DNA from: JBMNKL01 sp050261495
Lineage (GTDB): Bacteria > Bacillota > Clostridia > Acetivibrionales > DTU013
NCBI GenBank assembly: GCA_050261495.1
Contig: JBLNDI010000111.1
Coordinates: forward strand, 1 to 24,267
Length of the DNA: 24,267 nt
Direction: 5' to 3'
Shown here: positions 1 through 8,600 of the stretch, piece after piece
Numbering within the stretch: the stretch's first letter is position 1
How the letters are laid out: every line of letters starts with the position of its first letter
The notes under the pieces: generated by a model
What the model was told of the DNA's origin: nothing
Seen by the model: only the letters and a program-made list of their open reading frames with translations
Databases searched by the model: none
Made by a program: the position numbers and the translations under genes

Positions 1-78
1 AAGCATTTAAAATTTGTCCAAATAAACTAATCTAAAACCAGTCAAAACGCTGATCTTGCCCGACGATACAGCTTCTGT

Positions 79-219
79 TGAATTTACTTTTGCAAAGCGG
101 AAATTACCTTTTCAATTGACCATATTTTTTAAACCTTTCCACCCCAATTTCACATGGCGGAATTTAGTTTTGCTAACAAAGGGGAATGAGAAATGCGGAA
201 CTTGCTTTTTCAATTGACA
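79..219. mobile_element. Probable terminus of an IS21-family insertion sequence (body outside window)
   Basis: Two 25-bp imperfect direct repeats occur at 97-121 and 195-219. They share GCGGAA at the left and TTTTCAATTGAC at the right, with about 21 of 25 bases equal. Two shorter related copies, sharing GAATTTA(C/G)TTTTGC, lie at about 79-94 and 157-173. Several subterminal copies of the end sequence and a final CA dinucleotide (218-219; TG when read inward on the other strand) are characteristic of IS21 elements. No istA or istB coding sequence is visible because the element would continue left of position 1. The end lies about 30 bp beyond the stop codon of the PHP gene, so that operon reads into the element. 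The family assignment rests on repeat architecture only. Confidence 0.5.
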
Positions 220-250
220 GCAAGACAGACCGGCTTGATGAATTGATTGC

Positions 251-964
251 TCAAGTACCGCAAAAAATATCGAGTACGGCGCGTACCGATAAATTATCGA
301 GCTCCAGGAAAGTCTCCCGCTCCAGGATGTCGCCTAGGCAATGGGCGTCCGAGGATCGGATCAATTTATACCTGTCCAGCTCCGGCTTATCGGCCCGGAA
401 AGCCTGTAAATCGCAGTTCTTTGAAACCTCAAGTTGCGTAAAGGAAAGATGTTCAGGGATAATGCCCAGGTTGGAAAGAATGCTGTAGGAAGGGCGGTCG
501 ACATGCGCCGGAATCATCGCTCCGCCGAGCTTGCGGATTAATTGATGCGTTTTCTCCACGGTAAGGTTGGCAGCCGTCGCAAGCATCTGTTTCTCTTCTC
601 CTATTATCTCGTCGTTTTCGTCAAGAATAACCTGCCTGCCGAATATATCCTCCCGGTTTGCCATATCCGGCAAAGTCGCCTCTACATACCGCTGAAATTC
701 ATGCGCTTTTTCCGTATCCGGCAGCAGACACACCAGGTGGACTTCTTCAGCCGTCTCCACTTCCATGCCGGGAACAAAGAGCAGGACTTTCTTTTTCGCG
801 CAGCGGGCAACGGCTTCCAGGTTGGCTCCGGAATTATGGTCCGTCACCGCTATGATGTCAAGGCCTTTCAGCACCGCCATGTTTACAATATTGTTCGGCG
901 TCATGTCATTTTCCGCGCAAGGCGAAAGCGCCGAATGGATATGAAGGTCGCAAGCGTATTTCAT
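251..964 (-). CDS. PHP-domain metal-dependent phosphoesterase
   Basis: The protein has 237 residues and belongs to the PHP family (polymerase and histidinol-phosphatase type), which hydrolyses phosphoesters at a multinuclear metal site. Metal-ligand motifs are visible: DLHIHS near residues 6-11, AVTDHN at about 39-44, an E/H segment in GMEVETAEEVH, HVDRPS, and SSDAH near the C-terminus. I chose the ATG at 964 because GGGAG lies just upstream and the family normally begins a few residues before HIH; longer in-frame starts overlap the preceding gene and add a basic tract unlike the family. It is the last gene of the DRTGG/ATPase/HydS-like operon, 19 bp after the preceding stop. Its substrate is unknown. 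The context suggests turnover of a signalling phosphoester, which is inference. Confidence 0.85.
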   Translation of the reverse strand: MKYACDLHIHSALSPCAENDMTPNNIVNMAVLKGLDIIAVTDHNSGANLEAVARCAKKKVLLFVPGMEVETAEEVHLVCLLPDTEKAHEFQRYVEATLPDMANREDIFGRQVILDENDEIIGEEKQMLATAANLTVEKTHQLIRKLGGAMIPAHVDRPSYSILSNLGIIPEHLSFTQLEVSKNCDLQAFRADKPELDRYKLIRSSDAHCLGDILERETFLELDNLSVRAVLDIFCGT

Positions 965-983
965 GTTCTCCCGGGTCCAATTC

Positions 984-1316
984 TCATATTCCGCAATCGT
1001 GTGCCGTGCAGCAGATTTCATAGGCGCTCTGCTTTGCAAGTATGATTGGAATTCCCTCCTGCACGGCACGCTCCACGGTAGCTTCCTCCATGATGATCCC
1101 TTCCGGGATAATAATGCAGGATAGCTCCAGCAGCACCGCCACCGCGACAATATTCAGGTGGGTATGCACCGTTATCCAGGCCGACCCCTTTGACGCATGG
1201 GACATTACCCAACTAAGCAGGTCACAGCAGTACATCCCTTTTATTTCCTTATCCGTCCCGGCTTCCCCCGTGACGATTGTGCCATTCAACTTGCAAGCCA
1301 GTTCGGTTACTGTCAT
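984..1316 (-). CDS. DRTGG-domain protein (second copy)
   Basis: A 110-residue protein resembling free-standing DRTGG domains, often annotated as 'serine kinase of the HPr protein' although no kinase domain is present. It begins MTVTELACKLNG and has the family's pattern of alternating strands and helices: a hydrophobic strand (VAVAVLLELSCIII) followed by a second unit ending in EGIPIILAKQSAYE. The start codon overlaps the stop of the HydS-like gene in an ATGA arrangement (1313-1316), with GGAGGTG upstream inside that gene, so translation is probably coupled. It is a paralogue of the DRTGG gene at 3260-3610, and the two flank the ATPase and HydS-like genes. DRTGG domains are thought to bind ligands and regulate partners; the ligand is unknown. 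Confidence 0.75.
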   Translation of the reverse strand: MTVTELACKLNGTIVTGEAGTDKEIKGMYCCDLLSWVMSHASKGSAWITVHTHLNIVAVAVLLELSCIIIPEGIIMEEATVERAVQEGIPIILAKQSAYEICCTAHDCGI

Positions 1317-2761
1317 TTGGACACCTCCGCGGTACCGGTCTCCTGTTCCGGATCAGCTTCAGCCATTGTTCCTTGCTCCCGCCCGGCTTCAGCTATGGTC
1401 CCTTGTTCCGGCCCGGTTTGCGGTACGGTTCCGGTCCCGGCATGCCGGTACTTGGCTTCATTGTCCATTACCGGCGGGATCTTGCTCTCAAGCTCAATCA
1501 TCTGCGCAGCCAAATTGCGTACCTTTTCGCGGAGCTTGAAAATGCAGTCGGTTTCATTTGCAATGCCCCGGACGATATCTTCCGCCAGCGCCCGGCAATT
1601 TGGCGCTCCGCAGGCGCCGCAATCCAGTCCCGGCAGCCCGTTGTTGATCTTTTCGAGTTCTTCCAGCTTTTTCATGGCCTTCCCCAGGTCGTCGTCCAGT
1701 TTCATTACAGGTTTGTAAACAATACTTCCCGTCCACACAATGTCTTGGCTGGCCTTTTCTGCCGCCGGCTCGAGGAACCCTGCGGCTTTTGCCTCGTCAA
1801 CATGCTTTTTCAGCCGCGTTTTGGCCACATACACGTTTTCAACCGTCAACGGGCCTCCCAGGCAGCCTCCCGAACATGACAACGCCTCGATAAAGTCCAC
1901 GTCCTCCAGCTTGTCGTTTTCAATTTCCTCCAGGATCGTGATCACATTGTGGATTCCGTCCACGGCCAGGAACCGGTCCGTTTCGAGAGCAAGTCCCTCT
2001 CCGCCGGAACCTGCCCATTGAATGCCTTTGAAACTTGCCCGTGCCAATTGTTCCTGCTCGCCCGCCTTCTCCAGCCTGGAAAGGAGCCGGAGATAAATAT
2101 CGTTTATGGAGATCACGCCGTCCACCGAGGATTTCAGGTTTTCGTAAGGCGCCTTTACGCTGGTAGCCTTGGCAGCGCACGGTGTGATGAAGAAAACGCC
2201 GATATCGGCAGGATCAATGCCTTCGGCCAGCGACGCCTTCCTCTTGATCAGCTTGGCCGACACCTCCATTGGCGACTCCAGCCGTACAAGATGATCGATG
2301 AGATTGGGAAACCTGACCTGTATCAGGCGGACCACCGCCGGACAGGCAGACGAGATAAGCGGCTTCTTAACATCCTGCCGCTTCAGCAATTCCCTGGTAG
2401 CTTCCGTAACAAATTCAGCTCCCCGGGCCACCTCGTATACATCGTCGAAACCCAGCTGCCGGATGGCGTTCAAAATCCTGTTCCTGGTATATATAGGCTT
2501 GAATTGGCCGTAAAGCGTCGGGGCAGGAATGGCAATCCGGTACGCATAAGACTTAATGCAGTCAAAATCATCGGTAATAGCCTTTTTGGCATGATACGGA
2601 CAAATACGGATGCACTCGCCGCAGTCGATACACCGTTCGTTAATTATTCTCGCTTTGCCTTTCCTGACCCGGATAGCCTCCGTGGGGCATCTCTTAATAC
2701 AATTTGTACAACCCCTGCATTTTTCCTCATCAAGCGTCACGGAATGAAAATAATCCCCCAT
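1313..2761 (-). CDS. HydS-like [FeFe]-hydrogenase homologue (putative redox/H2 sensor)
   Basis: The protein has 482 residues. An N-terminal double [4Fe-4S] ferredoxin domain (CxxCxxCxxxC twice, about residues 15-55) precedes an H-cluster-type domain whose loops depart from catalytic enzymes: L1 is SSACPA (cluster Cys 140, with Ala in the usual proton-relay Cys position), L2 is TPCAAK (Cys 195), and L3 is SCSGGC (Cys 296 and 300). All four cluster cysteines are therefore kept. A CGACG-type Fe-S domain follows (Cys 381, 384, 389, 406), then a short helix and a low-complexity Glu/Gly/Thr tail from about 441. Sensory (group C) hydrogenases are known for the Cys-to-Ala change in L1, but no PAS domain is present here. 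I chose the ATG at 2761 because GAGGTGAG precedes it, four bases after the upstream stop; the longer ORF lacks a ribosome binding site. Output is probably through the adjacent ATPase (inference). Confidence 0.8.
   Translation of the reverse strand: MGDYFHSVTLDEEKCRGCTNCIKRCPTEAIRVRKGKARIINERCIDCGECIRICPYHAKKAITDDFDCIKSYAYRIAIPAPTLYGQFKPIYTRNRILNAIRQLGFDDVYEVARGAEFVTEATRELLKRQDVKKPLISSACPAVVRLIQVRFPNLIDHLVRLESPMEVSAKLIKRKASLAEGIDPADIGVFFITPCAAKATSVKAPYENLKSSVDGVISINDIYLRLLSRLEKAGEQEQLARASFKGIQWAGSGGEGLALETDRFLAVDGIHNVITILEEIENDKLEDVDFIEALSCSGGCLGGPLTVENVYVAKTRLKKHVDEAKAAGFLEPAAEKASQDIVWTGSIVYKPVMKLDDDLGKAMKKLEELEKINNGLPGLDCGACGAPNCRALAEDIVRGIANETDCIFKLREKVRNLAAQMIELESKIPPVMDNEAKYRHAGTGTVPQTGPEQGTIAEAGREQGTMAEADPEQETGTAEVSK
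1341..1413. repeat. 30-bp tandem repeat in the tail of the HydS-like gene
   Basis: Two adjacent 30-bp units (1354-1383 and 1384-1413), with a partial third copy to their left, encode decapeptides of the form EQGT(I/M)AEA followed by GR or DP. The units differ at several bases, so this is an ageing duplication. It creates an acidic, probably disordered C-terminal extension outside the Fe-S domains. Confidence 0.7.
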
Positions 2762-2765
2762 CTTC

Positions 2766-3248
2766 TCACCTCGCATCGCACTCATACCGCGTTAAATATG
2801 CGGTTTCTTCAGCCTTGCGCGCCTTTTGCCCCGCCTCGTTAAGAAACACGGTCATCGTCACGGTAGTTCCCTTTCCTACTTCCGTCCGTATATCCAAGAC
2901 GTCGGAATACCTTTTTATGTTGGGCAATCCCATGCCTGCTCCAAATCCCATTTCCCGGATTTCGTCGGAGGCCGTGGAATACCCTTCCTGCATGGCAAGC
3001 TCCAGGTCCGGGATTCCCGGACCCTTATCGCTGATGCTCACTACAATCTTTTCACTGTCAATCTCCACGTCGGCCGTCCCCCCTCCTCCATGGATGACGG
3101 CGTTAATCTCGGCTTCGTACATGGATATAGCCGTCTTTTTGACCAGGGCAGGTTCAATTCCAAGCTGTACCAGCACCTTTTTGACGCTGCTGGAAGCTTC
3201 TCCCGCGCAGGTAAGATCGTACGCGGGTATGACATAATGCAGTTTCAT
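2766..3248 (-). CDS. Anti-sigma-factor-like ATP-binding protein (HATPase, RsbW/SpoIIAB type)
   Basis: A 160-residue single-domain GHKL ATPase. The N-box is in the segment YEAEINAVIHG (E-x3-N), the G1 box is DKGPGIPD, and the G2 region is GFGAGMGLPNIKRYSD. There is no histidine phospho-acceptor or sensor domain, so it resembles anti-sigma kinases of the RsbW/SpoIIAB type rather than a full sensor kinase. The ATG at 3248 gives the usual family start MKLHYVIP and is preceded by GGTGG. Upstream in-frame ATGs at 3269 and 3263 overlap the DRTGG gene and lack a good ribosome binding site. It sits between the first DRTGG gene and the HydS-like gene, so it may transmit the state of the HydS-like iron-sulfur protein (inference). 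No sigma factor or antagonist gene lies nearby. Confidence 0.82.
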   Translation of the reverse strand: MKLHYVIPAYDLTCAGEASSSVKKVLVQLGIEPALVKKTAISMYEAEINAVIHGGGGTADVEIDSEKIVVSISDKGPGIPDLELAMQEGYSTASDEIREMGFGAGMGLPNIKRYSDVLDIRTEVGKGTTVTMTVFLNEAGQKARKAEETAYLTRYECDAR

Positions 3249-3259
3249 CAAACCACCGT

Positions 3260-3610
3260 TCATTTCCATGAGCCATTTCCCGTGAGCCCTGATTTATATA
3301 GCTTTCCGCAGGCGATAAACATCGAGTTGCGCGTCGCAAGAACGACAATACCTTTTTCGGCGGCTAGGTCCAGGGTTGCCTGGTCGGGGCTTTTGCCCCG
3401 GACGAAAACCACCGCCTTTATATCCATCATTTCCGCAGTGCGAATAACCTGCGGGCTGACCAGTCCTGTCAGCAGCAAAACATTTTCCTTTACATAAGCC
3501 ATGACGTCGCTCATCAGGTCGGAACCGCACGCGGCTGCGAACTCCATTTCGTCGCCGTTTCCGACCAGCACTTCGGCATCCAGCAGTTTAATGACCTCTT
3601 TAAGCTTCAT
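3260..3610 (-). CDS. DRTGG-domain protein (first copy)
   Basis: A 116-residue DRTGG-domain protein that opens the signalling operon. It begins MKLKEVIKLLDAEVLVGN, contains a strand-rich core (VKENVLLLTGL, DIKAVVFVRGK) and ends its second repeat with GIVVLATRNSMFIACGKLY. AGGGG lies upstream of the ATG at 3610, and a sigma-A promoter is found about 80-110 bp upstream. Proteins of this kind occur beside [FeFe]-hydrogenase genes in many Clostridia and are probably regulatory ligand-binding domains. No catalytic residues are recognisable, so the common label 'HPr serine kinase-like' should not be read as activity. Confidence 0.78.
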   Translation of the reverse strand: MKLKEVIKLLDAEVLVGNGDEMEFAAACGSDLMSDVMAYVKENVLLLTGLVSPQVIRTAEMMDIKAVVFVRGKSPDQATLDLAAEKGIVVLATRNSMFIACGKLYKSGLTGNGSWK

Positions 3611-3690
3611 TCAAATTGCCCCTTTTTGCCGGGAATCTCCGGACACGGACAAAAGCCGCTATTCCCGCATGTTCCCTCAAGTATGTTAAT

Positions 3691-3719
3691 ATTATATCAA
3701 ACTTTATGTGAATGAACAA
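3691..3719 (-). promoter_or_regulatory. Sigma-A promoter of the DRTGG/ATPase/HydS-like operon
   Basis: Read on the minus strand, TTGTTC (3714-3719), a 17-nt spacer and a perfect TATAAT (3691-3696) lie upstream of the ATG at 3610. It is downstream of the hydA terminator, so the signalling operon can be transcribed separately from hydCBA. Confidence 0.65.
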
Positions 3720-3774
3720 TTGCAGGTTCGACAATTTATTGTATTGGTTTCCAGCGGCAGGACAATGAAGAATA

Positions 3775-3812
3775 AAGCCCAGGTTCCCCGTGATAGCGGG
3801 AATCCTGGGCTT
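3775..3812 (-). terminator. Rho-independent terminator downstream of hydA
   Basis: The arms 3775-3790 and 3797-3812 pair over nine outer base pairs (AAGCCCAGG with CCTGGGCTT) plus an inner CCCG/CGGG, around a 6-nt loop. On the minus strand the hairpin is followed by a T-rich tract (TTTATTCTTC). It should separate hydCBA from the signalling operon. Confidence 0.65.
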
Positions 3813-3830
3813 GATAAAGCCTTAGGTTAT

Positions 3831-3877
3831 GTGAGCGCTGCATAATGCTGGCAAGCATTATTGCATGCCGCGGCTCA
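3831..3877 (-). other. Second stem-loop just after the hydA stop
   Basis: Nested inverted repeats follow hydA: outer GTGAGC/GCTCAC and inner TGCATAATGCT pairing with AGCATTATTGCA with one bulged base. There is no clear U-run. It may protect the 3' end of the transcript or act with the downstream terminator. Confidence 0.45.
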
Positions 3878-3882
3878 CTTGT

Positions 3883-5667
3883 TTATTTGAAGTACTGGTT
3901 GTAAATACCCCTCTTTGTATAATGCGTATGAAGCAGTTCATGCGACTTGTGTCCCAGCGGCGAAACCAGGAACTCCTCGTAAAGCCTGCTTATTTCAGGA
4001 TTTTCGTGGGACTTCCTCAGCGGTTTCCCTTCGTCCTCCCTGTATATCGCTTCGAGCCGCTTCTTCCTGATATCATCATTAGTCGGCCTGGGCTGACCGC
4101 CGCCGCTAATGCATCCGCCGGGGCATCCCATCACCTCGATGAAGTGGTACGGCGACTTCCCTTCGGCTATTTCCTGCATCAGCTTGGCCGCTCCGCTAAG
4201 TCCGCTGGTCACGGCGATTTTCAGCGTGACGCCTTCAAGGAATTTGAATCCCGGCAGTGGTTTTTCAATGGCAATTTCCGCCGTCTTTATCTGTTCAAAT
4301 CCCATTATTGGCTTCACATGAAGCTTCTCAAACGGAATCTCCCTGCCTGTCACCAGTTCGTAAACCGTCCTGAGCGCCGCTTCCATGACTCCGCCGGTCG
4401 TACCGAAAATATCCGCCGCCCCGGTCGACAACCCGAGCGGATTGTCGAACGTATCGTCTTCCAGGCTGTTGAAATCAATGCCGGCTTCCTTGATCATCCG
4501 CGCCAGCTCGCGTGTCGTGAGCACCGCGTCCACGTTCGGCACACCGTTGTTTGTCATTTCCGGCCTGGTTATTTCAAATTTCTTGGCAGTGCATGGCATT
4601 ATGGACACAACGAAAATATTTTTCGGGTCCATTCCCAGCTTATCGGCATAATAGCTCTTGACAAGCGCTCCCAGCATCATGTGGGGCGATTTGCAGGTTG
4701 AAAGATGATCAAGCTCCTCAGGCCATGTATGCTCTATATACTTGATCCATCCGGGACTGCAGCTTGTGATCATCGGAAGAGTCGAACCCTTGCCGGAGAA
4801 AGCGTCCGCTATGCGGGACAGCAGTTCGTTTCCCTCTTCGATAATGGTAAGGTCGGCCGCGAAGTTTGTGTCAAATACGTCGTCAAAACCCATTTCTCTT
4901 AATGCCCTCACCATTTTGCCCGTTACAAGGGTGCCCGGCTCCAGTCCGAATTCCTCGCCAAGCGCCGCACGGACAGCCGGGGCTGTCTGTACGACAACCC
5001 TTTTGTTTTTGTCAAACAGGGCTTCCCAGACGATTTCCGTCGCATCCTTTTCCTTCAGTGCACCCACGGGGCATACAGTTGTGCATTGCCCGCAAAATGA
5101 ACAGTTCACGCTATCCAGCGGCAATTCCTCCGCCGGCCCTATCACCGTCTTGAAACCCCTGTTCTGCGCATTCAGGATTCCTACCCCCTGTATATCGTTG
5201 CATACGGTGACACATCTCCTGCAAAGGACGCATTTGGACATGTCCCTTACAATTGACGGTGAGGAATCGTCAACAAGGTTAACCGACATTTCTCCTTCAA
5301 ACCTGGGTTTATCGACGCCAATCAGCTCGCCGAGTTCCTGGAACTCGCATTTGCGGTTCCTCTCGCAGCTTAGGCAGTCCTTGGGATGGTCCGAAAGCAT
5401 CAGTTCATAGAGCAGTTTTCTTGCTTTCTTGACTTTCTCGGTATTCGTACGGACCACCATGCCTTCCTGCACAGGCACGATACAAGAGGCCTGAAGCGTT
5501 TTTGCCCCTTCAACCTCAACCACGCATATCCTGCATGAACCAATCTTGTGCACATCTTTCAGGTAGCAAAGGTGTGGAATCATAATATTGTTCCTTGCGG
5601 CGGCTTCAAGAATGGTCTCGCCTTCCAGCGCGGTAATTTTCTTGTTGTTTATGGTAAGATTAATCAT
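3883..5667 (-). CDS. hydA: [FeFe]-hydrogenase catalytic subunit HydA (trimeric, bifurcating type)
   Basis: The protein has 594 residues and catalyses reversible H2 formation as the catalytic subunit of a cytoplasmic HydABC complex. Order of sites: N-terminal [2Fe-2S] domain (Cys 34, 45, 48, 62), His-ligated [4Fe-4S] cluster (His 94, Cys 98, 101, 107), two ferredoxin clusters (Cys 146-156 and 189-199), then the H-cluster domain with L1 TSCSPGW (301-307), L2 MPCTAKK (Cys 359) and L3 GCPGGCISGGGQP (Cys 515, 519). A small-subunit-like tail ends the protein. The ATG at 5667 is two bases after the hydB stop, with AGGAGGTG upstream; the longer ORF start would include that ribosome binding site. Length and cluster set match HydA of bifurcating trimers. 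HydF/E/G maturases are not in the window. Confidence 0.95.
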   Translation of the reverse strand: MINLTINNKKITALEGETILEAAARNNIMIPHLCYLKDVHKIGSCRICVVEVEGAKTLQASCIVPVQEGMVVRTNTEKVKKARKLLYELMLSDHPKDCLSCERNRKCEFQELGELIGVDKPRFEGEMSVNLVDDSSPSIVRDMSKCVLCRRCVTVCNDIQGVGILNAQNRGFKTVIGPAEELPLDSVNCSFCGQCTTVCPVGALKEKDATEIVWEALFDKNKRVVVQTAPAVRAALGEEFGLEPGTLVTGKMVRALREMGFDDVFDTNFAADLTIIEEGNELLSRIADAFSGKGSTLPMITSCSPGWIKYIEHTWPEELDHLSTCKSPHMMLGALVKSYYADKLGMDPKNIFVVSIMPCTAKKFEITRPEMTNNGVPNVDAVLTTRELARMIKEAGIDFNSLEDDTFDNPLGLSTGAADIFGTTGGVMEAALRTVYELVTGREIPFEKLHVKPIMGFEQIKTAEIAIEKPLPGFKFLEGVTLKIAVTSGLSGAAKLMQEIAEGKSPYHFIEVMGCPGGCISGGGQPRPTNDDIRKKRLEAIYREDEGKPLRKSHENPEISRLYEEFLVSPLGHKSHELLHTHYTKRGIYNQYFK

Positions 5668-5669
5668 TA

Positions 5670-8600
5670 TCAGCACCTCCTGTCGCATCTCAAGCATCTC
5701 ATGGATTCGGCCAGCGCATTGAGTTCGTGGTATCCGACTTCAACTTCATTGAAGTTTTGCACACGGTCTTCCGGAGCCAGTTTTTTCATCGGGAACCTCT
5801 CGTGCTCGACAATTTCCTTTTCCACGTTGGCCACGGGAATATCGATGTCCTCGCCCGTATTCAACTCCCCTTTGCCTCCCAGGTACCTGTCAATTGCCTT
5901 GGCTGCATTCTTGCCGTCGGCGATTGCCCTTATCACGGTGTCCGAGCCCCTTACAACGTCTCCGCCGGCAAATACGCCTTTCATCTTTGTCATCAACGTG
6001 TCGCGGTCGGTTACGAACGTACCCCACTGTGTGACTTCCACCTCATCCTTGTTGATAAAGGGAAGATCGGAATACTGGCTGACAGCCGGGATGACCATAT
6101 CGACCTTGATTGTGAACTCGGAACCCGGAACAGGCACCGGTTTTCTCCTTCCGCTTGAATCAAATCCTTCCAGTTTCATTTTCACGCATTCTATTTCCCT
6201 GACCCTGTCCTTTCCTATAAACCTGAGCGGAGCGACAAGCGGAACAATCTTTATGCCCTCTTCCATGGCGTCCAGGACTTCCCTCTTGTCGGCAGGCATG
6301 TCTTCGATAAGCCTCCTGTAAAGCACGGTCACTTCCTTGGCGCCGAGCCTTATCGCGGTCCTCGCCGCGTCAATCGCGGTATTCCCGCCGCCTATCACCG
6401 CGACGGTGTCGCCGATTTTAACATCGCCGCCCAAGTTGACGTCACGCAGGAAATCCAGGCCATGGTAAACGCCCTTTAGGTCTTCCCCTGGTATGTTGAT
6501 CTTATTCGAGAACTGGGTTCCCGTGGCTATATAAATAGCGTCATGGCTGCTCCTGATGCTGTAGAAAGACCTGTCCCTGCCTATTTCGGTATTTAGGTGG
6601 ATCTTCACGCCCACCTGTTCAATCAGCTTGATTTCGCGCTTGAGAACCTCTTTCGGGAGCCTGTATTCCGGTATTCCGAACGCAAGCACCCCGCCCGCCA
6701 CCGGCTGGGCTTCATAAACATCCACGTCATATCCCAGTCTTGCCAGGTAATACGCGCAGGTCAATCCCGAAGGACCAGCGCCGATTATCCCGACGCTCTT
6801 GTTCTTCTTCGGGAAAATCACGTCCATGTAGGGCTGTTCTTCATGCTTCAGCACGTAATCGGCTATATGCCTCTTCAGGTCCTTGATCGCCACTGGTTCG
6901 TCAAGCTGGCTTCTCCTGCACTTGCTCTCGCACTCGTGCGTGCATACCCTGCCGCATACCGCCGGGAACGGGTTTTCCTTCCTGATCAGGTTGTACGCGT
7001 CCCTGAGCCTCCCTGCGGCAACCAGCGCCACGTAGCCGGGCACGTTCACGCCTGCCGGGCACGCGTTCTGGCACGGAGAGATGAACATGTCGGCGCACAC
7101 GCCTGCGCGGCAATACTTGTACCTGATATGTTCCTCGAACTCCTCGCGGAAGTTGTTTATCATGCTGAGAACCGGGTTCGGCGCGGTCTGCCCGAGGCCG
7201 CATATGGCCGCCTCCTTGATCATGGAGCCAAGCTCAATGAGCGTTTCAATATCACCTTCCTGGCCTTCGCCCCTGGTAATTCTTTCAAGGATATCCAGCA
7301 TCCGTTTCGTTCCAAGCCTGCACGGGACGCATTTTCCGCACGATTCATCCTGTATGAATTCCATGAAGAACCTGGCCATGTCAACCATGCATGTATCTTC
7401 ATCCATCGCGATAAGACCGCCGGATCCCATGATGGCTCCAAGCTTCGTTAATGATTCGTAGTCCATCGGGGTGTTGAGGTTTTCTTTCGTTATGCAGCCG
7501 CCCGAAGGCCCGCCGGTCTGCGCCGCCTTGAAATCCTTGTTTTTTCTTATTCCGCCGCCGATGTCGAAAACGACTTCTCCAAGCGTCATCCCCATGGGCA
7601 CCTCAACAATACCCGTGTTGTTAATGCTTCCGGCCAGCGCAAACACCTTCGTTCCCTTGCTGTTGTCCGTCCCTATGCCGGCAAACCAGTCGCCGCCTTT
7701 TAATATTATGGGCGGAATATTCGCAATGGTCTCAACATTGTTAATAATCGTGGGCTTGCCGAAAAGACCTTTCTGGAACGGGAAAGGCGGTTTTTGCCTG
7801 GGTTCTCCCCTTTCTCCCTCTATCGACGCCATCAGTGCGGTTTCCTCTCCGCAAACAAATGCGCCTGCTCCGATACGAATCTCAATATCAAAATCGAATC
7901 CTTTCCCCAGGATGTTTTTGCCGAGCAGCCCGGCTTCCCTCGCGTTCCGGATGGCCATGTCGAGCCTCTCGACTGCCAGCGGGTATTCCGCGCGAACATA
8001 TACATATCCTTTCCTTGCTCCTATGGCAAATCCTTCTATCATCATGCCTTCGATAACGCTGTGGGGATCGCCCTCCAGGATGCTTCTGTCCATGAACGCT
8101 CCCGGATCGCCTTCATCGGCGTTGCAGACCAGGTATTTATCCGCGCTAACCGCTTTCATCCCGGACTCAAGCTTTATTCCCGTCGGGAACCCGGCGCCGC
8201 CCCTTCCCCTGAGGCCTGATTTCTTAATCTCATCGACAACTTCTTGGGGCGTGTATTCGTCCAGGACTTTCGAGATTGCCATGTACCCGTCATTGGCGAT
8301 ATATTCCTCAAGCGAGTCGTAATCGATGCTGCCGCAGTTTCTGAGGGCTATCTTCACCTGTCTTTTGAAATAATCTATATCCTCGATATACGGAACATTG
8401 CACCCAAGCTTGTTGTCAAAGTACGTTTTGTCCATCCTGATGACCCCTTGAACCAGGTGGGACTCAACAATTCCGGGAATGTCTTTTGCCGCCAGCTTGG
8501 TATAAAACACGCTTTTCCTCTCTTCTTCGCCGTTTGCGGCGTCAAGGTTTTTCACAACCATCACAGGCCCGAGATCGCATGTCCCGATGCAGCCTGTTTC

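Noticed and set aside
251..1150. Extended 299-residue start for the PHP protein
   Set aside because: The extra 62 residues overlap the DRTGG gene in another frame, are unlike PHP N-termini, and a ribosome binding site precedes the internal ATG at 964.
1949..2842. Long + strand open frame (297 codons) antisense to the HydS-like gene
   Set aside because: Shadow of a well-supported minus-strand gene; no ribosome binding site or family features.
3865..4701. Long + strand open frame antisense to hydA
   Set aside because: The minus strand carries L1-L3 hydrogenase motifs here; the + frame is a shadow.
7471..8322. Long + strand open frame (283 codons) antisense to hydB
   Set aside because: It is a codon-bias shadow: the minus strand encodes clear NuoF motifs over the same bases, and the + product has no recognisable domain.
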